Of a stretch of 64,000 nt of DNA, positions 1 through 8,505 are shown piece by piece. Below the pieces are notes generated by a model that made no database searches, was not told the origin of the DNA, and saw only the letters and a program-made list of their open reading frames with translations. The number at the start of each line of letters is the position of its first letter. Position 1 is the stretch's first letter. The stretch is from Rhodothermales bacterium (lineage in GTDB: Bacteria; Bacteroidota; Rhodothermia; Rhodothermales; UBA10348): NCBI GenBank assembly GCA_024711125.1, contig JANJTM010000025.1, forward strand, positions 62,001-126,000, in the 5' to 3' direction. Made by a program: the position numbers and the translations under genes.

Positions 1-2
1 GT

Positions 3-161
3 CGCCTGTTGCGTGACAACAAGTTCACCATTGACGGCGCACGCAAGGCGCTGCGCGAAGTGGACGACCTTCCCATCCAGCTGACGGAAGAGCGCGACCT
101 CAGGGAGCTGCGGGAATTCCTGGTGCACCTGCGGGACCGCATCCGGGAGGCGGGCGGCTGA
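3..161 (+). CDS. MerR-family transcriptional regulator, C-terminal end (partial)
   Basis: Only the last 52 codons lie in the window; the gene runs off the left edge. The visible peptide begins RLLRDNKFTIDGARKALRE and ends LREFLVHLRDRIREAGG. The block F/Y-T-I-x-G-A-R-x-x-L-R-E is typical of the second half of the MerR winged-helix DNA-binding domain, here followed by a short helix. The fragment therefore looks like the end of a compact MerR-like regulator without a large effector domain. The converging small gene at 210-500 ends 48 nt downstream. The target is unknown. The family call rests on one motif, so confidence is moderate. Confidence 0.6.
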   Translation, partial: RLLRDNKFTIDGARKALREVDDLPIQLTEERDLRELREFLVHLRDRIREAGG

Positions 162-209
162 GGTCGCCCGGGTGTATCGCCGTCGATACACGTCCGGCGC
201 GTGCGCGGG

Positions 210-500
210 TCACGCGAAATCATCCAGCAGGATATCCGAGAAGGTCGAGAAGATCGAGTTCTTGCGCAGGTACTCGATCGGGATCACGCGCGCGGCGGCG
301 GACGTCTCGGGCTGCAGCAGTCGCTCGAGGGGAGCCCAGGAGGGTGCGGCATCGACCATGGCGTGCGGTTCCGGCCTGGAATCGACGAAACGAAGCGGCA
401 CCCAATCCGGGCCGACGGTGCGCGGTTCGGCGAGTTGGTGCAGGGTCTGCCACCGGTGCGTGGCAGGCTGGAGGGGGAGTATGCGGGCCGGGGATGCCAT
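210..500 (-). CDS. hypothetical protein, 96 residues
   Basis: Small gene on the minus strand whose third codon positions are overwhelmingly G or C, matching confident genes nearby, so it is probably real. I place the start at ATG 500 (MASPARILPLQ); an in-frame TTG lies upstream at 533. The product has no signal peptide or membrane segment. It is rich in Pro, Arg and Trp and ends in FSTFSDILLDDFA. I do not recognise a family. It points away from the tRNA-Pro gene and converges on the MerR fragment. No obvious Shine-Dalgarno sequence precedes the ATG. Confidence 0.55.
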   Translation of the reverse strand: MASPARILPLQPATHRWQTLHQLAEPRTVGPDWVPLRFVDSRPEPHAMVDAAPSWAPLERLLQPETSAAARVIPIEYLRKNSIFSTFSDILLDDFA

Positions 501-648
501 GACTCGAGGGACTCGACAGGTGCTTATCCCCAATGTTGCGAAGCCCGTGCCGACCGAAATGTGGAGCCGGATTCATGGGCCTGCCGTCGAGCCGCGCCGG
601 ATCGTGGTTATATTGATCGTCTCGACCGCCCACGCGGCGGACGGGTTT

Positions 649-722
649 CGGGACGTAGCGCAGCCCGGTAGCGCACTTGCATGGGGTGCAAGGGGTCGTG
701 GGTTCAAATCCCGCCGTCCCGA
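649..722 (+). tRNA. tRNA-Pro (anticodon GGG)
   Basis: A full cloverleaf can be folded. The acceptor stem is CGGGACG with CGTCCCG, and the D arm begins TAGCGCAGCCCGGTAGCGCA. The anticodon stem CTTGC/GCAAG encloses loop ATGGGGT, giving anticodon GGG. The T arm contains GGTTCAAATCC. The discriminator is A722, as expected for proline, and CCA is not encoded (next bases CTG). It decodes CCC and, by wobble, CCT. A TATATT at 609-614 is a plausible -10 box, leaving a short 5' leader; I see no convincing -35. Confidence 0.95.
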
Positions 723-726
723 CTGG

Positions 727-778
727 CGAGGTCGGTGCTCCTGTCGAAACGACGGGCAGTCACCGACCTCGTTTGTTT
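727..778 (+). terminator. rho-independent terminator of tRNA-Pro
   Basis: CGAGGTCGGTG (727-737) pairs perfectly with CACCGACCTCG (761-771) and is followed at once by TTTGTTT. It lies 4 nt after the tRNA 3' end, so it most likely ends the tRNA transcript. Confidence 0.85.
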
Positions 779-839
779 ACTGGCGGGATTAACGAGCCGC
801 GCGGCGATGTTATGGCCGCCGAGGCCCGGATGATCGAGT

Positions 840-857
840 AAATCCCGCCGTCCCGAC
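840..857 (+). repeat. 18-bp direct copy of the tRNA-Pro 3' end
   Basis: AAATCCCGCCGTCCCGAC at 840-857 is identical to 706-723, which covers the end of the T arm, the 3' acceptor strand and the discriminator of tRNA-Pro. The two copies are 134 bp apart. A copy of a tRNA 3' end downstream of the intact gene is the arrangement left by tRNA-targeted integration (attL/attR). No integrase or cargo gene lies between them, so this would be a remnant at most. Confidence 0.7.
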
Positions 858-863
858 GGAAAA

Positions 864-918
864 AGCCTGATTTCAGGCTGGTGAGGGCATCTGGTGGTAC
901 TCCGCCGGATGCCCTTTC
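864..918 (+). terminator. two adjacent hairpins, second terminator-like
   Basis: AGCCTG/CAGGCT forms a small hairpin at 864-879. GGGCATCTGG (885-894) pairs with CCGGATGCCC (905-914) with one G-T wobble and is followed by TTTCTC. The second has the form of an intrinsic terminator with a weak T tract. Either may back up the tRNA terminator or insulate the downstream gene. Confidence 0.45.
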
Positions 919-1110
919 TCATGGGAGCGAACCTGAGACACTCGGCACTGCTCCCCACGAGCTCCCCGATTCCATGTGTGGAATGGAGCCAGGGCCGCGG
1001 GACGCCGCTGTCACCCGCTCACGGGTCTTGTCGGACTGTTCACGCTGGCCGATGTGCAAATGAACCCGGCCCTCGCTACTGTATGATGGGTAGTGTCGGA
1101 GGGTTCGACA

Positions 1111-2601
1111 GTGGGATCGTCGAAGTACAGATCGGTGGGCGTGATCACCGCAGTGGTGCTGGTGACGGTCTGGCCGGCCGCGAAGGCGACTTCCGCCCAG
1201 CCTGTTCGTCTCGTCGCCGACTCGAGCACACGCGAACACACCTTCGGGCTCCAGATCGCGATCCACGCCGGTGAACTGCTCATCGGGTCGCCCGGCGACT
1301 CGTTCGTCAACAATCGATCCGGGGCCGTCGAAGTCTTCGTCCGTGATGGGGGCGGTTGGGTGCGGAAGCAGTACGTGCGTCCCGCCGCGAGCGCACAGCA
1401 ATTCGGGCAGACGTTTGCCCTGGCGGGTGACCGACTCGTGGTGAGAAGCTACCCGCGCTGGATTCACACGTTTCGAAAGGTGGACGGGTTCTGGGCGCGT
1501 GAGTCCGTGATCGAGATTCCGGACTCGCTTGGCCTGATCGCCGCAAGGATCTTTCCGGTCGATTCAACCATCGTCGTGCAGATGTACAGGGCGTCGAATT
1601 CGCCCAACGTGAGCGCGTTCTACGGCCTGCTGGTATACTCACCGGTTGAAGCAGGATGGGAGCTGCAGCAGCTGATCCTGCCGGACGCCGCCGGGATGTT
1701 CGGCGCGGCGCTGTGCCTGTCGCGCGATCTCCTGGTCGTGGGCGACTACCGGGACCCGGGGATCGGCAACGGCAAGGGCGTAGTGTACACGTTTCGCCGG
1801 GACGCAGGACAATGGCAACGAGTGCAGAAGTTCGCTCCGCACGACCTGACCGACTCCGACCAGTTCGGCCGGCTGATCGCCTGTTTCGATGACCGCCTGG
1901 TCATAAACTCCTCTTCCCGGGGCAAGACGTACACGTTCGAGCGGGAAGGGGACCAGTTCGTGGAGGCAGACACGATCGTGGTACCGCACTCGCAGTTCTT
2001 CACGGGGCTGCATGGCCTGGGAGATACGCTGGCCGTCGCCGGGTACCGGCAGTACGGCGAGTTGGAGGGTCGACCGCTGGAACAATCGCCGGTGTATTTC
2101 TACCGCCGCTCCGGGCTGAGTTGGGTGATGATTGACTCCTTGATCAGTCCGGTGCCGCTGAGCCCTGGTGAACGCGACGACGGTGCCTTCGGCTGGGCCA
2201 TGGTCCAGGGGGACGGCGTGTTCGCGGTTTCCGCGCCGTATCGCGACCGTTTCGATCCCTATCTGGACGAGATGGGGGAGGTCTTTGTCTGGCCGACCGA
2301 GTGGCCCGTCGGCATGGCGGCAATGCCTCGTACATGGGAGGCGCACATACAGCCGACCGTCTATCCGAATCCGTTTGGTGACTCCTTGACCGTGGGAACT
2401 ACACTCTCGACCCCGGCCCACGTGACCATTTCCATGTTCGACATGCTGGGCCGGCAGTTGTGCAAGAGGGACATCGGGATTCAGCCCGCCGGACGGTCAG
2501 CGACGAGGCTGGACGGTAGCGGGCTGTCACCTGGAGTCTATGTTGTCCGCGTGGCCACAGGGGATCATGTACAGGCGCGCAGCGTCGTGCGTCTCGATTA
2601 G
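1111..2601 (+). CDS. secreted FG-GAP beta-propeller protein with T9SS type A sorting domain
   Basis: The start is GTG 1111, because GGAGG ends 8 nt upstream of it; a further in-frame GTG lies at 1093. Residues 1-30 form a signal peptide (KYRS, hydrophobic VITAVVLVTVW, then AKATSAQ). The body holds repeated blades of about 50-60 residues, each with a phrase such as LAGDRLVV or FDDRLVI followed by an aromatic strand (VYTFRRDAGQW, TYTFEREGDQF), as in FG-GAP-type propellers. The last 80 residues (PTVYPNPFGDSL, then FDMLGRQL, then GLSPGVYVVRV) are a classical type IX secretion type A sorting domain. By family knowledge this domain is cleaved on export and the protein is released or anchored at the cell surface. 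Ligand and role are unknown. It stands alone, convergent with the peptidase gene downstream. Confidence 0.88.
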   Translation: MGSSKYRSVGVITAVVLVTVWPAAKATSAQPVRLVADSSTREHTFGLQIAIHAGELLIGSPGDSFVNNRSGAVEVFVRDGGGWVRKQYVRPAASAQQFGQTFALAGDRLVVRSYPRWIHTFRKVDGFWARESVIEIPDSLGLIAARIFPVDSTIVVQMYRASNSPNVSAFYGLLVYSPVEAGWELQQLILPDAAGMFGAALCLSRDLLVVGDYRDPGIGNGKGVVYTFRRDAGQWQRVQKFAPHDLTDSDQFGRLIACFDDRLVINSSSRGKTYTFEREGDQFVEADTIVVPHSQFFTGLHGLGDTLAVAGYRQYGELEGRPLEQSPVYFYRRSGLSWVMIDSLISPVPLSPGERDDGAFGWAMVQGDGVFAVSAPYRDRFDPYLDEMGEVFVWPTEWPVGMAAMPRTWEAHIQPTVYPNPFGDSLTVGTTLSTPAHVTISMFDMLGRQLCKRDIGIQPAGRSATRLDGSGLSPGVYVVRVATGDHVQARSVVRLD

Positions 2602-2670
2602 GGTCACCTGACGAGGCGCCACCAGTCACGTCCCGGCGGTCTCCGACAGGGTGGGTAGGATAGCCCTCGA

Positions 2671-4911
2671 TTACCGCGCAACTCCGCCCGGCCGCAGATT
2701 CTCCAGCAGGTACCGGGTCAGCAGATTGCGCAGGTGCAGCGTGGTCCCGGGGCCCTCGTAGATGCCGTGCGACCGGTTCGGGTAGGCGAACATCTCGAAC
2801 TGTTTGCCCTCGGCGATGAGGCGGTTGATGAGCCGTTCCGATCCCTGGTAATGGACGTTGTCGTCGCCGGTACCGTGTACGAGCAGGAGTTTGCCCTTCA
2901 GTCCGGCCGCGTACGTGATGGGCGAGCCGCCGCGGTAGCCTTCCGGATTGGACTGCGGAAGGCCCATGTAGCGCTCCTGGTAGATCGTGTCGTAGAGGGT
3001 CTGGTCCGGTACCGGTGCGACCGACATGCCGACGTGGTACTTGTCGGGGTGCCGGAAGAGCATGTTCAGCGTCATCGACCCGCCGCCTGACCAGCCCCAG
3101 ATTCCGACGCGGGAGGCGTCGATCCACGGCCAGGTCGAGATGACGTCCAGGGCGGCGGCCTGGTCAACGGAGGCGAGGGTTCCGATCTCGCCGTAGATGC
3201 TCTTGCGCCAGGCACGATTCCGCGGACCGGGGGTGCCTCGATTATCGATGGAAATGACCACGTAGCCCTGCTCGGCGACCAGGTAATGCCAGAGCTGCTC
3301 GGCGCCGCCCCAGCGGTTCTGCACGGTCTGGCCCCAGGGTTCTCCGTAGACGTAGAAGAAGACCGGGTAGCGGAGCGATGCGTCGAAATGGGTCGGCTTG
3401 ACGACCCATCCGTCCAGGGTGACTCCTTCGGCGGTCTCGAGCTGGAAGAACTCCGTCTTCCGGAGTTTCAGGGCATCGACGGTTGCCTGCAGCCGGGCGT
3501 TGTCGACCAGCGTCCGGACAACGCGGTGATCGGGAAGCGAAACCAGGTCGATGACGGGGACGCGGTCGGCCGACTCGTAGGTGTGGATGGCCCACCGCGC
3601 GTCGGCCGAGATCTGGTACTCGTGCCAGCCCGGCTGGGACGCAGGGGAGAGGCGCTCCGGCGAGGCCCCGCCGCGAAGGGGAACACGGTAGAGGTACCTG
3701 TCGGTCGGAAGATCGAGCGATCCGATGAAGTAGAGCCAGCCGCCCTTCGTGTCGATCTTCGCCACGCTGACGATGTCGTAGTCCCCGCTGGTCACGTCCG
3801 TGAGCTTGCCGGTGGCACGGTCAGCCAGGTGGACGTGCCGATAGCCGCTCTGCTCGGACACCCACGTGAACGTGCGGCCGCCGTCGAGCCACAACAGATC
3901 GTCCACGGCGTCCAGCCACGCGTCGTCCCGATCCACCAGGACGGTACGGGTCGTGCCGGTGTCTGCGTCGGCGAGCAGGACCGTGTTCACCTGCTGCAGC
4001 CGATCCATGTGCTGGATCAGTATCTCGTCGGAATCCGCCGCCCAGTCCATGCGGGCCATGTAGTGCTCCTGGGCGTCGTGGTCGTCCCGGACCCAGACGG
4101 TCTGCCCTCCGTCGGCGGGCACGATGCCGATGCGCACGGTGGAGTTGTCGGTTCCCGTCTTGGGGTACTGGAGCGGAATGGTGAAGCTGTAGAGCGAGTC
4201 GGTGTTGTTGATCATCAGGAATTCGCCCACCGCCGCGGCGTCGAGCTGCCAGTAGGCGATGCGCTTGCCGTCCGGGCTCCAGCGGAAGCCGTGCCGGTTG
4301 TGGAATTCCTCCTCGTAGACCCAGTCGAACGTGCCGTTGATGAGGGTCTCCGTCCCGTCGTGGGTGAGGGCGGTGACCGAGTGGTCGGCGAGCTGCTCCA
4401 CGTAGAGGTTGTGTTCGCTCACGTAGGCCACCCGATCGCCCTGCGGAGAGAAGGTGGCGAACATCAGCGTGGTCGCGGGGAAATTCCGCCCGATCTGTTC
4501 CAGGGAGCCGGAATCGCGGTCAAGCACCCAGTAGTCGCCCCGGGTGTTGTAGCGCCACACGCGCCGCGTGTTGGTGAACACCAGGAGCTTGCGGCTGTCG
4601 GCCGACCAGGCGTAGTCGGCCACGGACAGGGACTCCGTAGCGCCGGGCGGCGTCAACTCCGAGGCGGAAACGAGCACGTCCGATCGCCCGCTTGCCGGGT
4701 CGTACCGCACGATCGAGGCGCCGCCGGGACCGCGCTCGAGCAGCGTATACCCGCTTCCGTCTTCCAGCCAGCGCGCGGGGCCGAATCGGTCCGCGTCGAA
4801 GTCGGCAGTGCCGAAGATGCGCTCGACGGACAGGTTCGGGGTCGTCTGGGCGACCGAAACGGTCGCGGTCAGGAGCAGGAAGGCGACGAGCAGGGAAACG
4901 CGGCGAAGCAT
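2671..4911 (-). CDS. dipeptidyl peptidase IV (S9B family), secreted
   Basis: The start is ATG 4911, which gives a clean signal peptide (MLRRVSLLVAFLLLTATVSVAQ); an upstream in-frame TTG at 4968 is less likely. The 746-residue product matches the DPP-IV size. An N-terminal eight-bladed propeller domain carries DWVYEEEFHNRHGFRWSPDG, whose double Glu binds the substrate amino terminus. The C-terminal alpha/beta hydrolase domain has the nucleophile in GWSGGGS (about residue 607), the Asp in HGTGDDNVH (about 684) and the His in NRSHGIY (about 713). Function in this family: release of N-terminal Xaa-Pro dipeptides from exported or imported peptides in the periplasm. It is divergent from the M24 Xaa-Pro peptidase, with 106 bp between the two starts, suggesting a shared role in use of proline-rich peptides. 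Confidence 0.95.
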   Translation of the reverse strand: MLRRVSLLVAFLLLTATVSVAQTTPNLSVERIFGTADFDADRFGPARWLEDGSGYTLLERGPGGASIVRYDPASGRSDVLVSASELTPPGATESLSVADYAWSADSRKLLVFTNTRRVWRYNTRGDYWVLDRDSGSLEQIGRNFPATTLMFATFSPQGDRVAYVSEHNLYVEQLADHSVTALTHDGTETLINGTFDWVYEEEFHNRHGFRWSPDGKRIAYWQLDAAAVGEFLMINNTDSLYSFTIPLQYPKTGTDNSTVRIGIVPADGGQTVWVRDDHDAQEHYMARMDWAADSDEILIQHMDRLQQVNTVLLADADTGTTRTVLVDRDDAWLDAVDDLLWLDGGRTFTWVSEQSGYRHVHLADRATGKLTDVTSGDYDIVSVAKIDTKGGWLYFIGSLDLPTDRYLYRVPLRGGASPERLSPASQPGWHEYQISADARWAIHTYESADRVPVIDLVSLPDHRVVRTLVDNARLQATVDALKLRKTEFFQLETAEGVTLDGWVVKPTHFDASLRYPVFFYVYGEPWGQTVQNRWGGAEQLWHYLVAEQGYVVISIDNRGTPGPRNRAWRKSIYGEIGTLASVDQAAALDVISTWPWIDASRVGIWGWSGGGSMTLNMLFRHPDKYHVGMSVAPVPDQTLYDTIYQERYMGLPQSNPEGYRGGSPITYAAGLKGKLLLVHGTGDDNVHYQGSERLINRLIAEGKQFEMFAYPNRSHGIYEGPGTTLHLRNLLTRYLLENLRPGGVAR

Positions 4912-5017
4912 GGCGAGGGGGGGGCCGGTGTCGGGGATTCGGCGGGCGGAAAGCCTCGGGGCCGTCAAGGTACGCAGCCACGTGGAGTATTATCGGGTCG
5001 AACACACCGCGTGCCCC

Positions 5018-6499
5018 ATGTCCGTTTCCCTCGTTCGCCGTTTGCTGGCGGTTTCCTGGATATTCGGTTCCCTCTTCTGTGCCCCGACGCCCACTGCCGC
5101 CCAGGGCCGGATCGTCCCCGTTCCCCCCGCGGAATACGCGGAGCGGCGGGACTCGCTGGCCGCCCGTATCGGGCCGGGGGCCGTGTTCGCCTTCGGGGCG
5201 GTCGAGCCGATCCTGTCGAAGCATGGGTTCGACCAGTTGCCGTCGTTCCAGTACCTGACCGGGTTCATGGAGCCGGATGCGGCGCTGCTCCTCGAGAGCG
5301 ACGGGACGCGGGCCCGCACGACGCTGTTCACGGCGCCGTACCCGATCCGCAAGCAGTTCTACGAGGGCTTCGCCGAGGACCACGGGGCGCTCGCGCGACG
5401 CACCGGCATGCGCGTCCGGGACCTTTCCGAGTTTCGGGCCGCCGTGGACTCGCTCGTGGCGGCGGGCGTGGCACTCCACGAGGTGCGCGACGTGCGCTCG
5501 AACGACGTGGTCCGGCGCGATACCCTGACGCGTGGGGCGGTGTTCGTGGCCGACCTGGAATCCAGGCACCCGGGGTTGGCGGTGGGCGACGCCTACCGCG
5601 CCGTCTGGCAGCTTCGCGCCCGGAAGAGCGGGGCCGAGGCGAGTCTCGTGCGCGCCGCGATCGCGGTCACCGATTCGGCGCACGTGGCGGCGATGCGGAT
5701 GATCCGCCCCGGCGTGCACGAGTACGAGGTGCAGTCGGTGATCGAGAGCACGTTCCGCCGGCTCGGAGCCGACGGCCTCTCCTTCGGCTCGATCGTGGGA
5801 TCCGGGAAGAACTCGACGATCCTCCACTACCGGGCCGGGGATCGCGAAATGCGCGACGGGGAAGTGGTGGTGATGGACATCGGGGCGCAGTGGGACGGCT
5901 ACGACGCCGACATCACGCGCACGGTGCCCGTCTCCGGCCGGTTCTCGGCGGAATCACGCGCCATCTACGAGCTGGTCCTCGCTGCGCAGAAGGCGGCGGA
6001 GGCGACGGTCGCGCCCGGGCGATCTTCTTCCGAAGCGACCGCGGCGGCGGTGAGGGTTCGCCTCGAGGGCCTCGCGCGGCTGGGCCTGATCGAGCACCCG
6101 GATTCCACGTACGACCCCTTGTGGGAGGCCGACTGCGTGCGCTCGCCCGGGTCGTGCCTGCAGGGCTCGCTCTTCATGATCCACGGGATAGGGCACGGCA
6201 TCGGGCTCGAAGTGCATGACGCCGCGGCCTACGGCATCGCGGGCCGGTATGCGGAAGGCGACCACTTCACGATCGAGCCGGGCCTTTACATCAACGCCGA
6301 CGCGCTCGCCATGCTGCCCGACACGCCGAAGAACCGGCGATTCCTGCGCGCCGTGCAGGATACCGCACGTCGTTACCACGGCATCGGTGTGCGCATCGAG
6401 GACGACTACGAGGTGACGGCGACCGGAGTGAAAAGACTGAGCACGGCGCCCCGGGAAGTTGGGGAGATCGAAGCGGTACTGAGCGAACGCGGATACTGA
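5018..6499 (+). CDS. M24B-family Xaa-Pro aminopeptidase, secreted
   Basis: ATG 5018 begins a signal peptide (MSVSLVRRLLAVSWIFGSLFC, ending near PTAAQG). An N-terminal creatinase-like domain (SFQYLTGFMEPDAALLLES) is followed by a pita-bread catalytic domain. The five metal ligands are all visible: the two Asp in MDIGAQWDGYDADITRT (first near residue 287), His in HGIGHGIGLEVHD, Glu in TIEPGLYI, and Glu in RIEDDYEVT. The 493-residue length fits the family. The predicted reaction removes an N-terminal residue preceding proline, using Mn2+ or a similar metal. It complements the divergent DPP-IV, and proline iminopeptidase also occurs at 21.8 kb. The Cys in the leader (SLFCAP) could alternatively be a lipobox. 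Confidence 0.93.
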   Translation: MSVSLVRRLLAVSWIFGSLFCAPTPTAAQGRIVPVPPAEYAERRDSLAARIGPGAVFAFGAVEPILSKHGFDQLPSFQYLTGFMEPDAALLLESDGTRARTTLFTAPYPIRKQFYEGFAEDHGALARRTGMRVRDLSEFRAAVDSLVAAGVALHEVRDVRSNDVVRRDTLTRGAVFVADLESRHPGLAVGDAYRAVWQLRARKSGAEASLVRAAIAVTDSAHVAAMRMIRPGVHEYEVQSVIESTFRRLGADGLSFGSIVGSGKNSTILHYRAGDREMRDGEVVVMDIGAQWDGYDADITRTVPVSGRFSAESRAIYELVLAAQKAAEATVAPGRSSSEATAAAVRVRLEGLARLGLIEHPDSTYDPLWEADCVRSPGSCLQGSLFMIHGIGHGIGLEVHDAAAYGIAGRYAEGDHFTIEPGLYINADALAMLPDTPKNRRFLRAVQDTARRYHGIGVRIEDDYEVTATGVKRLSTAPREVGEIEAVLSERGY

Positions 6500-6708
6500 T
6501 CTGCGGGGAACGGCCGACACGACGCACCACGTCCGCGTGTGCCACGTTCAAGGAGCGGTGCGACAAAAGCGCCGGTCTTCGGCAGAGTATGCACTACGCC
6601 GGGAATGGGATGAAGCCGGGTGATCGCGTCGAATGCGACGTGTATCCTGATGCGGCACCATGCCGACCGCACATGCGTCCGTCGTAACGGCCGGTAGACT
6701 CGACTCCC

Positions 6709-8136
6709 ATGGCCTCTCGCACGCCGCTGCTCCTTCGCGGCCTGACCGGGGACCCCGCCGAAGGGCACGTGATCCTCACGCACCGGGAGGTGTTCGGGCG
6801 CAGACTGTACGCGAACAGCCTGATTCGTGCGGGCCTGGCCATAGTGTTCGTGGTCGGCGCGTTCGTCGCGCACGAGGCAGACCTGATCGACCCGCGGAGG
6901 GTACGCAGTCTCGTCGTGCTCGGACTCTTCATGGCGGCCTATGACCTGCCGCTCTTCCTGGTCGGCCGGCGTTTTCGTGAGCCGGAAGCGTCCGCGAACG
7001 CGTCCGACCGCCTGCGGTATGTCATGGCCGCGGCCATCATCGCCGATTTCTTCGTACTCGCCTTGATGGTGAACGTGATGGGCGGTGCGCGCAGCCCGTA
7101 CATGGCCTTTTACCTTCCGCACGTGGCCATGAGTTCGGTGCTCCTGTACCGGCGCGATGCGGTCTTCTTCACCGCGCTGGCGATACTCCTCGTGGTCATC
7201 CAGGTCGTGCTGGAAACGACGGGTCTTCGCGCGCCGACGTTTCCGCTGCTCGGCGAAGAGCAGTTTCCCCCGATGCGCGCCCGGACGGCCTTCGAGATCG
7301 TGGGCGTGTACGCCTCGCTGTTGGTCCTGACCGCGGTGCTCCTGGTTTCGGTCGTGGATCGGCTTCGAAGCCGTGAGCGGGATCTGCGGATCGCCAACGA
7401 AAGGCTCGACCGCCTGTCCAGGCTGAGACGGGACTTCCTCGACATCGCCGTGCACGATATGCGATCGCCCGTCGGCGCCTCGCTGATGCTCCTGAACAAC
7501 CTCGGCGAAGGCCTGGCCGGCCCTCTACAGCCTGTGCAGCAGGACTGGGTAGACCGGAGCCGACTTCGCTTGGAGCGGTTGCTGACGCTGCTGCACGATA
7601 TCGAGACCCTGGGTGACCTGGAGTCGGACGATCCCGCGTCCACGGCGATTCCGGTCTCCATGCAGACGATCGTCGAGCAGATCCTGGACGATTATGGCGA
7701 CCAGGCGCAGGCCGCCGGACTGCACCTCACGATCCGTCCCCACGCACGCCACTCGGAGGTCATGGGGGTGCCGCGACTCCTTCACGAGGCGGTGGCCAAC
7801 CTGGTCACGAACGCCATCCGCCACGCTGCCGGAAGCGGCGCCGTGTTCCTGTCCACCGAGCGGATCGTGAAGAACGGTCGGCCCTGGATCCGGACCTCGG
7901 TGTCCGATCACGGGCCCGGGATTCCCGAGGAGGGGCGCGAGGGGCTCTTCGCCGCGTTCTCGGGGCCCGCCCGGACCATCGGCAGGGACGGGACCCGGGG
8001 GACCGGCCTCGGTCTCTCGATCGTGCGCAGGGTGGTGGAAGCCCATGGCGGCGAAGTCGGCCTGGAGAGCCGACCCGGCCGGGGCTGCACGTTCTTCCTG
8101 GACTTGCCGGCGCTCGAACCCTCAGGAGAGTCGTGA
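6709..8136 (+). CDS. membrane-bound sensor histidine kinase
   Basis: 475 residues. The N-terminal 210 or so residues hold about six hydrophobic segments (for example AGLAIVFVVGAFVA, VLGLFMAAYDLPLFL, FVLALMVNVM, FFTALAILLVVIQVVL, VGVYASLLVLTAVLLVSVV) and no recognisable ligand-binding domain. A short coiled linker leads to the HisKA domain, with the phosphoacceptor His near residue 249 in DIAVHDMRSPVG. The ATPase domain shows the N box (HEAVANLVTNAIRHA), G1 (DHGPGIPEEG) and G2 (GTGLGLSIVRRVVEAHGG). The signal is unknown. The gene converges on a lone receiver gene and overlaps it by 15 bp tail to tail, so the two are natural partner candidates. Confidence 0.93.
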   Translation: MASRTPLLLRGLTGDPAEGHVILTHREVFGRRLYANSLIRAGLAIVFVVGAFVAHEADLIDPRRVRSLVVLGLFMAAYDLPLFLVGRRFREPEASANASDRLRYVMAAAIIADFFVLALMVNVMGGARSPYMAFYLPHVAMSSVLLYRRDAVFFTALAILLVVIQVVLETTGLRAPTFPLLGEEQFPPMRARTAFEIVGVYASLLVLTAVLLVSVVDRLRSRERDLRIANERLDRLSRLRRDFLDIAVHDMRSPVGASLMLLNNLGEGLAGPLQPVQQDWVDRSRLRLERLLTLLHDIETLGDLESDDPASTAIPVSMQTIVEQILDDYGDQAQAAGLHLTIRPHARHSEVMGVPRLLHEAVANLVTNAIRHAAGSGAVFLSTERIVKNGRPWIRTSVSDHGPGIPEEGREGLFAAFSGPARTIGRDGTRGTGLGLSIVRRVVEAHGGEVGLESRPGRGCTFFLDLPALEPSGES

Positions 8137-8496
8137 CCGCAGGAGCGCAAGCAGCGTCTCGCCCTTCACGGGTTTCTGGAGGACCGCGGCAATCCCGAGT
8201 TCGGTGTACTCCTTCGATTGCGCCAGTACTTCTCCGAGCGATGACAGCAGGAGGATCGGCACCGTCTCCCGCGCCGCGCGGAGTTCCCGGATCAGGTTGA
8301 TGCCCGCGTCCACTTCCTCCATCATGAGATCGACGAGGACAAGGTCGGGGCGTTCACGCCGGAACGCGCGAAGCCCTTCTTCGCCGGAAGAGGCTCGAAT
8401 CACGCGAAATCCGCCCGATTCGAGGATGGTCGTGACGGCTTCCTGGAAGTCCGGATCATCCTCGACGTAGAGGACGGTATGGATCATCTTCTCCAT
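8122..8496 (-). CDS. single-domain response regulator (receiver only)
   Basis: 124 residues covering just one CheY-like receiver. The acidic pocket is E12-D13-D14, the phosphoacceptor is D56 in VLVDLMMEE, the switch Ser is S85 and the conserved Lys is K108 in LQKPV. There is no output domain, so it would act by protein contact or as a phosphorelay intermediate. It is the last gene of the minus-strand hyp-hox operon, 9 nt after the maturation protease, and its 3' end overlaps the converging histidine kinase gene by 15 bp. The start is ATG 8496; an internal ATG at 8487 is also possible. Confidence 0.93.
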   Translation of the reverse strand: MEKMIHTVLYVEDDPDFQEAVTTILESGGFRVIRASSGEEGLRAFRRERPDLVLVDLMMEEVDAGINLIRELRAARETVPILLLSSLGEVLAQSKEYTELGIAAVLQKPVKGETLLALLRSRLS

Positions 8497-8505
8497 GGCG
8501 ATGGC

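Noticed and set aside
9-200. Possible CRISPR-like or phage features near the tRNA
   Set aside because: The only repeat is the 18-bp tRNA copy; no integrase, phage gene or regularly spaced repeat is present.
840-857. A second tRNA gene
   Set aside because: Only the 3' end is present; the upstream sequence cannot form D or anticodon arms.
3286-6219. 977-codon plus-strand open frame
   Set aside because: It runs antisense to the DPP-IV gene and out of frame through the M24 peptidase gene; its translation has no recognisable domain while both real genes have full motifs.
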